From: Caldifarciminota bacterium
Lineage (GTDB): Bacteria; WOR-3; Hydrothermia; WGAB01
DNA: 6,800 bases
Reading direction: 5' to 3'
NCBI GenBank assembly: GCA_015489295.1
Contig: WGAB01000359.1
Coordinates: 1 to 6,800 of the forward strand
Both the position numbers and the translations under genes were made by a program. The notes under the pieces are model-generated. The model was not told where the DNA came from. It was given only the letters and a program-made list of their open reading frames with translations, and searched no databases. Every line of letters starts with the position of its first letter. The first letter of the stretch is position 1. Positions 1-5,655 of the stretch are shown in pieces.

Positions 1-1207
1 GGTTGTAGGGGAACAGGGCGCCCCGGAAGAACTGCAGGTGGTTGACATCCACCGAACTCTGGTAGTCAAAGCCCAGGAGCCACAGGTTCAGGATGCCCTG
101 GGCCGAGGGCATGGTATAGGGAAACCGGAATCCCGGCGTGGGCCCCAGGGTTTCCCGGGCCAGGAGGATCTGGCGGCGGGTTTCCATGGGGGAGATGTCC
201 GGAAACCGGGGATGGCTGTAACTGTGGTTGCCGAGTTCAATGCGGGGGTTGGACTTGAGGAACCGGATCAGCTCGGGGTCCAGGTGGCCCGTGGCAAAAA
301 AGGTGATGCGGGGCACGCGGTCCAGGAGTTCTTTGACCAGGAACCGGTACTCCTCGGGGGAGCCGCCGTCGTCCACGGTCACCGAGAGGGCGGCCAGGGC
401 TGCGGCGGGCCAGGGCGAGATGCCCACGGTGCGGTTCTGGAGCCCTAGGTACCAGCGGAAAAGCTGGTGATAAAACCGGAGGATGGCTGGAATATCGCCC
501 CAGCCGCCGTCAAAGGAGGGGTGCAGGGGCAGCAGGGTGGTGAGGTACAGGGCTGCGCCCTTGCCGTAGCGCCGCAGCGTGATAGCCGGCCACCTGGTGC
601 GATCGTTTTTCCATTCGGCCAGCACCTGGACATCGGAGGCGGCATGAAGGGGCACCAGCAGCCAGTCGTCGCGGTCCAGGGGGCCGTAGATGGGATCGGG
701 GTACCATTCCAGGAGGGGTGGATCCGTGCCGGTGGGGCGCAGGGCCAGGCCCTTGAGGTTCACCTCCTTGAGATCAAAGCCGAAGGCGCGGCCTAAAGGC
801 CATTCCCGGCGGTCCAGGATTTCGCCCGACAGGTAGCGGTCCTGGCCCTTGAGGGTGTTTCGGCCCAGGTTGCCGCCGGCCACCAGGAGTCCGCCCTCCT
901 GGATCCAGGCCAGCAGGTTTTTCATGGCCAGGGTGTCCAGGTAGGTGAGGGAGAGCAGGCGGTCCTGGTCGTGGTAATCGTAGAGGGTGGGGGCGATGAG
1001 GATCTGGTACTGGGCCAGCGAATCGGGTTGGTACAGGATGGACTTATCGTGGAAGGTGACCCAGGCGCCGTGGCGGCTGAACTCTTCCAGGGCCAGGTGG
1101 GCGCCCTGGGGCAGGGTGCCTTTGCCGTCCTTGGAAGCGGTGAGGTACAGCACCCGAGGAATCCATGCCGAGGCGAGCACACTAAGCAGCACCGCAGACC
1201 ATACCAT
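1..1207 (-). CDS. Polysaccharide deacetylase (NodB) with N-terminal GATase-like domain, 3' end outside window
   Basis: An open frame of 402 codons runs from ATG at 1207 off the left edge without a stop, so the C-terminus is missing. The first 14 or so residues (MVWSAVLLSVLASA) look like a short signal peptide. Residues about 18-255 read as an alpha/beta flavodoxin- or GATase-like fold of the ThuA/DUF4350 kind: a strand at LIAPTLYD, the helix-strand LLAWIQEGGLLVAGG, and RYGKGAALYLTTLLP near its end. Residues from about 265 form a NodB deacetylase domain. Motif 1 is TVDDG (D279, D280; the family usually has TFDD). Motif 2 is NHSYSH, with metal ligands H328 and H332. Motif 3 is RFPY at 361-364. 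Family knowledge: such enzymes remove N- or O-acetyl groups from surface or environmental polysaccharides using a divalent metal. The substrate cannot be told. An in-frame TAA at 1241-1243 (minus), with no other start codon after it, supports the ATG chosen. No Shine-Dalgarno is seen. The fold assignment of the first half is less certain than the NodB call. Confidence 0.85.
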   Translation of the reverse strand, partial: MVWSAVLLSVLASAWIPRVLYLTASKDGKGTLPQGAHLALEEFSRHGAWVTFHDKSILYQPDSLAQYQILIAPTLYDYHDQDRLLSLTYLDTLAMKNLLAWIQEGGLLVAGGNLGRNTLKGQDRYLSGEILDRREWPLGRAFGFDLKEVNLKGLALRPTGTDPPLLEWYPDPIYGPLDRDDWLLVPLHAASDVQVLAEWKNDRTRWPAITLRRYGKGAALYLTTLLPLHPSFDGGWGDIPAILRFYHQLFRWYLGLQNRTVGISPWPAAALAALSVTVDDGGSPEEYRFLVKELLDRVPRITFFATGHLDPELIRFLKSNPRIELGNHSYSHPRFPDISPMETRRQILLARETLGPTPGFRFPYTMPSAQGILNLWLLGFDYQSSVDVNHLQFFRGALFPYN

Positions 1208-1214
1208 GCGGTTT

Positions 1215-1244
1215 AGTATAAGGAACGCTGCTTGCTTGTGTTAA
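1215..1244 (-). promoter_or_regulatory. Sigma70-like, apparently leaderless promoter of the deacetylase gene
   Basis: On the minus strand a TTAACA box (1244-1239, 5 of 6 to TTGACA) and a TATACT box (1220-1215, 5 of 6 to TATAAT) are separated by 18 bases. Only seven bases lie between the -10 box and the ATG at 1207, so transcription would start at or next to the start codon. This fits the absence of any ribosome binding site. Inference from consensus matching only. Confidence 0.5.
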
Positions 1245-1264
1245 GTGGGGAGGGAGGTTATATT
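1236..1264 (+). promoter_or_regulatory. Possible promoter of the two-gene cassette
   Basis: TTGTGT (1236-1241) and TATATT (1259-1264, 5 of 6 to TATAAT) are 17 bases apart. The predicted start of transcription, near 1271, would put the Shine-Dalgarno almost at the 5' end of the message. The -35 box overlaps the -35 box of the divergent deacetylase promoter (1239-1244), so the two promoters could not easily be occupied at once. The -35 match is weak. Confidence 0.3.
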
Positions 1265-1270
1265 TATATC

Positions 1271-1277
1271 AGGAGGT
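1271..1277 (+). promoter_or_regulatory. Strong ribosome binding site that sets the start of the Panacea-like gene
   Basis: AGGAGGT lies six bases before the ATG at 1284. An in-frame GTG at 1245 would give a protein 13 residues longer but lacks a well-placed Shine-Dalgarno, and the extension overlaps the likely promoter. ATG 1284 is therefore preferred. Confidence 0.8.
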
Positions 1278-1283
1278 GCAGAT

Positions 1284-1736
1284 ATGCCTCAGAAGTTTCG
1301 TAAGGAACGAGCCAAGGCTCTTTTAAGGTACATACAGGATCGCTTACAGCAATTTTTCCCTGATGCATACACTTACTTGCAAGGGACAACACGCTTGATG
1401 AAGCTGGTCTACCTGGTAGACTGGCTTTACGCAAGGTATTCTAAGGAACCCAGTTTTACCCACGCCCGCTGGAGGTATCATTATTACGGGCCATACGCCA
1501 AAGAAATCCAGGAACTTATGGAGGTTGAAGAAAAAGCGCTGGAGGACGGAAGAGTCTTTAAAAAAGTCAAAACTGTGGAAGGGGATGTAGAACTTTTAGA
1601 CGACCTGGTGAAGAAAATCGCCGATTATGTGGTTGAAGGATTTGGAGATTATCCTCTGGACGAATTACTAGAAGTTGTGTACGCAACGCCACCGATGACA
1701 AAGGCAGAGCGAGGGAATGAACTCCACCTCAAATGA
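1284..1736 (+). CDS. Panacea/SocA (DUF4065)-type protein, candidate antitoxin
   Basis: The protein is 150 residues, counted from the ATG that follows AGGAGGT. Its core matches the pattern of the Panacea/DUF4065/SocA family: a first helical segment with TTRLMKLVYLVDWLYAR (35-51), where family members have a 'KLxYLAD' helix, then an aromatic stretch WRYHYYGPYAKEIQEL (63-78) with the typical 'yGPy' turn before a helix. A charged C-terminal third (about 80-150) ends in LDELLEVVYATPPM. Family knowledge: SocA of Caulobacter is a proteolytic adaptor for the SocB toxin, and Panacea proteins act as antitoxins next to many unrelated toxins. The next gene overlaps this one by 20 bases, as expected for a toxin-antitoxin pair. 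The gene is AT-rich and opposite in strand to its neighbours, which suggests acquisition. The domain call is by eye; the antitoxin role is inference from the family and layout. Confidence 0.7.
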   Translation: MPQKFRKERAKALLRYIQDRLQQFFPDAYTYLQGTTRLMKLVYLVDWLYARYSKEPSFTHARWRYHYYGPYAKEIQELMEVEEKALEDGRVFKKVKTVEGDVELLDDLVKKIADYVVEGFGDYPLDELLEVVYATPPMTKAERGNELHLK

Positions 1737-2403
1737 AGCAAACCTTTTAATAGAGCTATTCAAAGTTTTTCTCCCTCGGGGTGACCGTAGTGTTTCTTTC
1801 AACCCTATTTCCCCAGAAGATTTCTGGACCGAATTTGAGCGTTTGTTTAAGAAAGCGAGGGGTTTGAGGGTAGGGGATGACTTGGTAGAAGAGGGTCGTG
1901 GAAGAGGACGATCACCACAGCCTGGATTTATCCATCGAGCTATCGTTCCCTTCTTTTCAGACCTCGCTTTTCCTATTATACTCCGCGATATTGAGATAGA
2001 AGACGATAAACTTTTGGGAAGTGTTTATTTTAAGACAGCACCTCCAGATTGCTGGGGTCCCAAACATAAATCTGTGAACACACTTCTTCGAGGAGAGCAC
2101 TTGGATGTTCCAGAACAAAACCTTGAGGAAATAATTATCAGAGTCAAAAAACGCCCGGTAATTCTTGTGGCGAAACACAGAGAAGCGTGGGTGAGTTTTC
2201 CACTTTCAACGTTTAGGGGAAAGGTTACCATCGATTTACTGTCTTCCAGAGGATTTCCTTTGAAATTCCATGTTAGAGAGGACGAAAGTTTTTCCATCGT
2301 TCACTTAGGTCCAACGTTAGCTTATCCCGAAGAACGCATAGGTAGAGTCCACAAAGATTTTCTGGAGTTTCTAAGGACACTCAGTACCTACCGATTTACG
2401 TAG
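1717..2403 (+). CDS. Unrecognised protein paired with the Panacea-like gene, candidate toxin
   Basis: The protein is 228 residues. The ATG at 1717 lies inside the end of the preceding gene (20-base overlap, different frame). GAGGG sits right before the ATG and is too close to be an ordinary Shine-Dalgarno, so translation is probably coupled to the upstream gene. I do not recognise the protein with confidence. Residues 1-50 look helical (LLIELFKVFLP, FWTEFERLFKKARGL). A basic Gly/Arg stretch follows (59-65). The rest is strand-rich and soluble, with no signal peptide or membrane segment. Residues 101-109 (GSVYFKTAP) and 143-166, with KKRPVILV and then WVSFPLSTF, resemble the 'GDIV... RPxLVV... 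V.PLTS' strands of the MazF/PemK RNase fold, but with a long insertion between them. If real, this would make it an endoribonuclease toxin. Alternatives are an unrelated toxin effector or a defence protein. Confidence 0.7.
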   Translation: MNSTSNEANLLIELFKVFLPRGDRSVSFNPISPEDFWTEFERLFKKARGLRVGDDLVEEGRGRGRSPQPGFIHRAIVPFFSDLAFPIILRDIEIEDDKLLGSVYFKTAPPDCWGPKHKSVNTLLRGEHLDVPEQNLEEIIIRVKKRPVILVAKHREAWVSFPLSTFRGKVTIDLLSSRGFPLKFHVREDESFSIVHLGPTLAYPEERIGRVHKDFLEFLRTLSTYRFT

Positions 2404-2444
2404 TTTCCACCGTTCCCAGACTTTCGTGGTGCCGGCAGAACCCC

Positions 2445-2461
2445 CAAACAGAAGGTGTTTG
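2445..2461. terminator. Small hairpin in the convergent gap, possible weak terminator
   Basis: In the 64-base gap between the cassette's last stop (2403) and the rsmA stop (2468), CAAACA (2445-2450) and TGTTTG (2456-2461) form a perfect six-pair stem around a five-base loop. It lies six bases beyond the rsmA stop codon. Neither strand shows a T-tract after it, so an intrinsic terminator is only a guess. Nothing else is evident in the gap. Confidence 0.25.
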
Positions 2462-2467
2462 CGAATC

Positions 2468-3250
2468 TTACGTGGTGTTCAGGTCCAGAAACAGGCGGTA
2501 CAAATCGGAAACAGAAAGGGTTTCGGGCCGACGGCGGGCCAGGGGTTGCCAGGCTTCGGGCAGGGGGGTGCCCAGAAGCCGGGCGATCCGGCCGAGGGTT
2601 TTGCGACGCCACCCGAACACCTGACGGGTCCACCGGCTGAAGGCATCCCGCCGGTCCGGCGGCACCACGGGCTCGGGCAGGGGAGCCAGGTGCACAAAGG
2701 CCGAGTCCACCTCGGGCACCGGACGGAAGGAGCCTGCCCGGATGGTGAACAGGTACCGGGGCCGGTACACGCTCTGTACCAGCACCGAGAGGGCGCCGTA
2801 CTCCGGGGTGCCGGGCCGGGCCACAAGCCGCCGGGCCACCTCCCGCTGCACCGTGAGGAACACGGGTCCCAGATGCTCGGCATGGAGCACCAGCCGGTGG
2901 ATCAGCGGACCGGTAATGGAATACGGGATGTTGGAAACCACGGGCGGGCGGTGCAGGGCGTGCTGTTGCAAGAGGTCCGGGAGCGAGAGCGCCAGGAAAT
3001 CGGCGTGGACCAGTTTCAGGCGGCCCTGCTGCAGGGCTCCGGCCAGGTGCTGCTCCAGAAACCGCACAAGGTTCGCGTCAATCTCCACGGCCAGCACCCG
3101 GTACCCGGCCTCCAGCAGGGTCCGGGTGAGGTCTCCCTGGCCGGGGCCGATCTCCAAAACCCAGGTGCCGGGCGCAAAGGGCAAATGCTCCCGGATCTTG
3201 CGCAGCACATTGGGGTCCTTCAGAAACACCTGGCCCAGGGGATGGCTCAT
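2468..3250 (-). CDS. rsmA: 16S rRNA (adenine1518-N6/adenine1519-N6)-dimethyltransferase
   Basis: A 260-residue protein of normal length for RsmA/KsgA. The enzyme uses S-adenosylmethionine to dimethylate two adjacent adenines in the terminal helix of 16S rRNA during late small-subunit assembly; its loss gives kasugamycin resistance in known bacteria. Visible motifs, in order, are PLGQVFLKD at the N-terminus (the family usually has GQNFL or GQHFL), the SAM-binding EIGPGQGDLT (33-42), an acidic E57 ending the next strand, HADF (82-85), the catalytic NIPYSIT (107-113), TVQREVARRL (133-142), FRPVPEVDSAF (175-185) and RRKTLGR (215-221). The ATG overlaps the stop of the lamin-tail gene as ATGA, pointing to coupled translation. 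The N-terminus is short before GQ but complete enough. The composition matches the GC-rich neighbours, so this is the resident housekeeping gene of the window. Confidence 0.97.
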   Translation of the reverse strand: MSHPLGQVFLKDPNVLRKIREHLPFAPGTWVLEIGPGQGDLTRTLLEAGYRVLAVEIDANLVRFLEQHLAGALQQGRLKLVHADFLALSLPDLLQQHALHRPPVVSNIPYSITGPLIHRLVLHAEHLGPVFLTVQREVARRLVARPGTPEYGALSVLVQSVYRPRYLFTIRAGSFRPVPEVDSAFVHLAPLPEPVVPPDRRDAFSRWTRQVFGWRRKTLGRIARLLGTPLPEAWQPLARRRPETLSVSDLYRLFLDLNTT

Positions 3251-4893
3251 CGGGGTTGCACCACGAAGGTGGTTTTCGCCACCTGTTGTTTGCCGCCGCT
3301 TTCGTACCGGAGGAGCACGAGGTACAGGCCCGGGGTTTCAGGGGCAGTCCAGCGAAGGGCGCCCTGGGAGCCCAGGTGTTCCTCCACAAGGTGCAGGCCG
3401 GTGGCACGGCCGGTACCATCAAACACCCGAATTTCCAGCCGATCCAGGGGCTGATTCAGGTGGAAGGTCAGCACCACCGGCGATCCGGGCGGCACCGCGG
3501 GATTCAGGAATTGAAACCGGGCCGATGGCAGAGATTGAGGGGGCAGGTACACGGAGTTCTGGGCGCCGGGCGTGCCACCTGCTGGATCGCGGCAGGGCTG
3601 CCAGTTCCAGGCGTAGCGGGCCGGTTCGGTAGGGGAAACGCGCTCCAGGCTCTGGGTGGCCGAGCCGCCCCAGGTTCTGCTGTAGGGCACCGCGTCCCAG
3701 GGGGTGCCCAGGATGTCGCAGAGGTACACGGTGTCGCCGGCATTGTTCAGGGTGGGCCAGGGTCGAAGAACCTGGTGGGCCACGCCGGGCCAGAGGTTCT
3801 GGAAGCTCGGCGAGGAGGTCAGCACCCGGTACCCGCCCGGAGGGAGGTGGAAGTCCAGGGGTGCAGAGGCCTGGCCGGAGGCGTCGCGGAGGGTCCAGCC
3901 AACAAGGGACAGGCCGGTGTCGCCGGGGTTGTAGAGTTCGACCCATTCCACCGAGTCCTGGTACTGGATCTCGTTGATCACCACCGGTCCGAGGTCCACC
4001 ACGAGGGTTCGCCGAAGCGAGTCGTTGCCCGGAAAGTCGTCGGGCTCCAGGGCGAGCCGGAGGGCATGAACCCCGGCCTCCGGGGCCGTCATCGCAAGGG
4101 ACACCCGGGCCCGTTCATCCGGCGCCAGGGATACAAGGCGACTTAGCGTCTTGTCGCTAAGTTCCACCCAGAGCCGCTGTTCCGAGGTCTGGAGCCCGTA
4201 ATTTCGGAGGGCCACCTGGAGCTGCAGGGTTTCCCGGGCGGCGGGAAACCCGGGGTGCCAGGCCAGGGAATCGGCCACAAACCCCAGATCGTGGTCCAGC
4301 GACCAGGAGTTCCGGCGGCCCGGCGTCGCCTGCCAGCGGCACAATCGGAAGTTCTGGGGATCGTCGGGCCCCAGGGGATCCCGGCGTTCCACGGAAACGC
4401 CGTCGGGCGGGTTCAGGAGGGCGGTATCGGCCCAGGCCGGGCCCAGCCCGTAGGTGCTGAGCCATCCGGAGGCGTCCCGGAGGCCCACGGGATCGGTGTT
4501 GGCCAGGCCGTTGCCGAGCTCGGTATCCTGGGGCCGGAGGATGAGGGTGCCCTCGGGCAAGTCAAAGGGCACGCCCTCCAGGGAATCCACGATTTCGGGG
4601 TCCAGCACCACGGCATAGCCGCCGGGAGCAAGGTGCAGGGTGCCGATGCGGAGCCCGGGGAACCGGCCGAGCAGCGCGGAATCCTGCCAGGCCACCAGGG
4701 TGTCGGCCTCGTCGCCGTCGTCCAGGACCAGGCCGGCCAGGTTCTCGGTGTCAGGCCCCGGGTTCCAGAGTTCCACGAACTCGTAGCGGTCGCCGGGGCT
4801 GCCGGCGCCGGACTCCGGCCCGGGCGGGTTCGCCCCCACCTCGGTCAGCACCACGGCAAAGAGGGCAGAGAGTACCAGGTGGCCCACAGGCAT
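3247..4893 (-). CDS. Secreted protein with two lamin-tail domains and an FlgD/T9SS-like C-terminal module
   Basis: A 548-residue protein. A short hydrophobic N-terminus (MPVGHLVLSALFA) may be a signal peptide, though it has no Lys or Arg. Lamin-tail domain 1 spans about 15-197: VLTEVGANPPG, YEFVELWNPG, then LAPGGYAVVLD, closing with ATPGRRNSW. A CARDB/Ig-like domain follows at about 205-298 (LQLQVALRNYG, LWVELSD). Lamin-tail domain 2 spans about 303-447: VVINEIQYQDSVEWVELYNPG, LPPGGYRVLT, closing with GTPGAQNS. The last 90 residues (LEIRVFDGTGRATG ... GLYLVLLRYESGG ... TTFVV) resemble the FlgD-Ig/type A sorting modules found at the ends of secreted proteins of FCB bacteria. Lamin-tail domains in bacteria occur in extracellular proteins, often beside nucleases or other enzymes, but no enzyme domain is visible here. 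The role is unknown, perhaps surface adhesion or scaffolding. The ATG directly abuts the TAG of the upstream NERD gene. The gene also carries two strong intragenic hairpins. Confidence 0.85.
   Translation of the reverse strand: MPVGHLVLSALFAVVLTEVGANPPGPESGAGSPGDRYEFVELWNPGPDTENLAGLVLDDGDEADTLVAWQDSALLGRFPGLRIGTLHLAPGGYAVVLDPEIVDSLEGVPFDLPEGTLILRPQDTELGNGLANTDPVGLRDASGWLSTYGLGPAWADTALLNPPDGVSVERRDPLGPDDPQNFRLCRWQATPGRRNSWSLDHDLGFVADSLAWHPGFPAARETLQLQVALRNYGLQTSEQRLWVELSDKTLSRLVSLAPDERARVSLAMTAPEAGVHALRLALEPDDFPGNDSLRRTLVVDLGPVVINEIQYQDSVEWVELYNPGDTGLSLVGWTLRDASGQASAPLDFHLPPGGYRVLTSSPSFQNLWPGVAHQVLRPWPTLNNAGDTVYLCDILGTPWDAVPYSRTWGGSATQSLERVSPTEPARYAWNWQPCRDPAGGTPGAQNSVYLPPQSLPSARFQFLNPAVPPGSPVVLTFHLNQPLDRLEIRVFDGTGRATGLHLVEEHLGSQGALRWTAPETPGLYLVLLRYESGGKQQVAKTTFVVQPR
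4141..4162. repeat. Intragenic inverted repeat, 8-bp arms
   Basis: ACTTAGCG (4141-4148) and CGCTAAGT (4155-4162) are perfect inverted copies around a six-base loop. The repeat lies inside the lamin-tail gene, over residues about 245-251 (LSDKTLS). The codons here include CTT, CTA and AGT, less GC-rich than the usual choice in this gene. Confidence 0.7.
4227..4251. repeat. Intragenic inverted repeat, 10-bp arms
   Basis: GGGTTTCCCG (4227-4236) and CGGGAAACCC (4242-4251) are perfect inverted copies around a five-base loop, within the lamin-tail gene over residues about 215-223 (GFPAARETL). In the message this would be a stable stem. It lies 64 bases from the other hairpin and is transcribed before it. 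Confidence 0.75.
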
Positions 4894-5583
4894 CTATGCC
4901 TTCCGGTTTTGCTTTTCACCGAGGGTTTCCAGGCACCGCACAACCCTCTCAAGGGTTTCTTCGTCCAGCCGATCCTCCAGATTCTCCAGGTAGTCCCTGA
5001 GTTGACTGATGTGAAGCACCGGAACCTTGGGCGAATGCACCTTGAGTTGGACATCCCGCCGGGCAAACACCACGAGGGTTTGCACCCAGAGTTTTTCAAG
5101 TCCGCACCGTGTTTTCAAAAAATTGTGGAGCACCAGAGAGTGCTTCAGGGCCTGTTTGACGGGGCTGTAGAAGGAGAACTTCCGCTTCCCCAGGTAGTAG
5201 AACCACCGGGATTTGTTGGCGTCCCCATAAACCCGGCCGCCGTAGTTTTTCGTTTCAATGGTGAAAATGCCCTTGGGGCATGCCAGGATATGGTCAATCT
5301 GCGCCCCATCCACCACGATGTCGTTCAAAATCACCCAATCGTCGGGAAAGTTCTCCAGAACCTTCGTAACCCGAGCCTCACCCCTGGCCCCGATTTTGAA
5401 CATGAGCCCCTGCTTTCCCAGCCAGGTTCCCCCTATGGCCATCGCAAATCCCAATAACTGCAACCCCAATGTTTTCGTATGAAGCACAATACCCAATCCC
5501 AGCAAGATCAGGAGAAAGCCCGCCCCCGTCCGGATGAAAAAGTTGCGATCCAAACTCTGCTGTTGGGTTAATATCCGGGCCAC
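4894..5583 (-). CDS. Membrane-anchored NERD-domain (nuclease-related) protein
   Basis: A 229-residue protein starting at GTG 5583, chosen because AAGGAGG lies five bases upstream. Residues about 16-35 and 38-56 are two hydrophobic segments, separated by a short HTKT turn and forming a membrane hairpin. The cytoplasmic remainder is a NERD domain: GARGEARV (65-72, with E69), a strand-rich stretch WVILNDIVVDGAQIDHI (83-99, with D97), then GIFTIETKNYGG (105-116, with the E110-x-K112 pair), followed by a conserved-looking SP.KQ segment. This E...D...ExK order is that of restriction-endonuclease-like folds, so metal-dependent nuclease activity is possible. Family knowledge: NERD domains occur in bacterial proteins with membrane segments and in DNA-processing fusions, and most are uncharacterised. 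The C-terminal 40 residues are charged and helical. The gene heads a tight unit with the lamin-tail gene and rsmA. Its G+C is intermediate (33 of 60 in a sampled stretch), suggesting a later arrival than its neighbours. Confidence 0.85.
   Translation of the reverse strand: MARILTQQQSLDRNFFIRTGAGFLLILLGLGIVLHTKTLGLQLLGFAMAIGGTWLGKQGLMFKIGARGEARVTKVLENFPDDWVILNDIVVDGAQIDHILACPKGIFTIETKNYGGRVYGDANKSRWFYYLGKRKFSFYSPVKQALKHSLVLHNFLKTRCGLEKLWVQTLVVFARRDVQLKVHSPKVPVLHISQLRDYLENLEDRLDEETLERVVRCLETLGEKQNRKA
4899..4904 (-). promoter_or_regulatory. Ribosome binding site of the lamin-tail gene
   Basis: GGAAGG, read on the minus strand, lies five bases before ATG 4893 and inside the last codons of the NERD gene. 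It allows re-initiation directly at the TAG-ATG junction. Confidence 0.6.
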
Positions 5584-5655
5584 TGCAACCTCCTTCTCTT
5601 TCTGAGTTCCGGTGGTCTGGAAAAATTCTAAAGGGGAAATCGGATGAGCAGGATC
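5584..5655. promoter_or_regulatory. 72-base gap between protease and NERD genes with RBS and a weak -10-like box
   Basis: AAGGAGG (5595-5589, minus) is the ribosome binding site of the GTG start at 5583. TAGAAT (5630-5625, minus) matches TATAAT at 5 of 6, but no convincing -35 box lies 16-18 bases upstream. No hairpin with a T-tract follows the protease stop, so the NERD unit may either have its own promoter here or be read through from the protease gene. Confidence 0.4.

Larger units (their letters stand above)
1210..2420. other. AT-rich compositional island, putative horizontally acquired two-gene cassette
   Basis: Base composition drops sharply here. The 60 bases at 1981-2040 hold 22 G/C, whereas the 60 bases at 3301-3360 hold 40. 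The two genes inside are also the only plus-strand genes of the window and use AT-ending codons (AAA, GAA, TTA, ATA) freely, unlike their neighbours. I looked for direct or inverted repeats shared by the two borders and found none worth naming. No recombinase gene is present. The borders are approximate, and the interpretation as a transferred cassette is inference. Confidence 0.55.

Noticed and set aside
146..160. A 15-base word here (CAGGGTTTCCCGGGC) recurs exactly at 4225-4239.
   Set aside because: In both genes it codes ARETL with the same GC-rich codons on the minus strand; chance plus codon bias explains it better than a repeat element.
1245..1283. Upstream GTG start giving a 163-residue Panacea-like protein.
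   Set aside because: The AGGAGGT at 1271-1277 is ideally placed for ATG 1284 and would be inside the longer coding sequence; the extra 13 residues add no family feature.
1407..1421. Near-palindrome with 7-bp arms around one base inside the Panacea-like gene.
   Set aside because: It lies in the conserved KLVYLVDW coding stretch, and the one-base centre cannot form a hairpin; no operator context.
2426..3454. Long plus-strand open frames across the rsmA and lamin-tail region, such as a 342-codon frame.
   Set aside because: They are antisense shadows of rsmA and the lamin-tail gene in GC-rich DNA; their translations are low-complexity Gly/Arg/Pro-rich with no recognisable domain.
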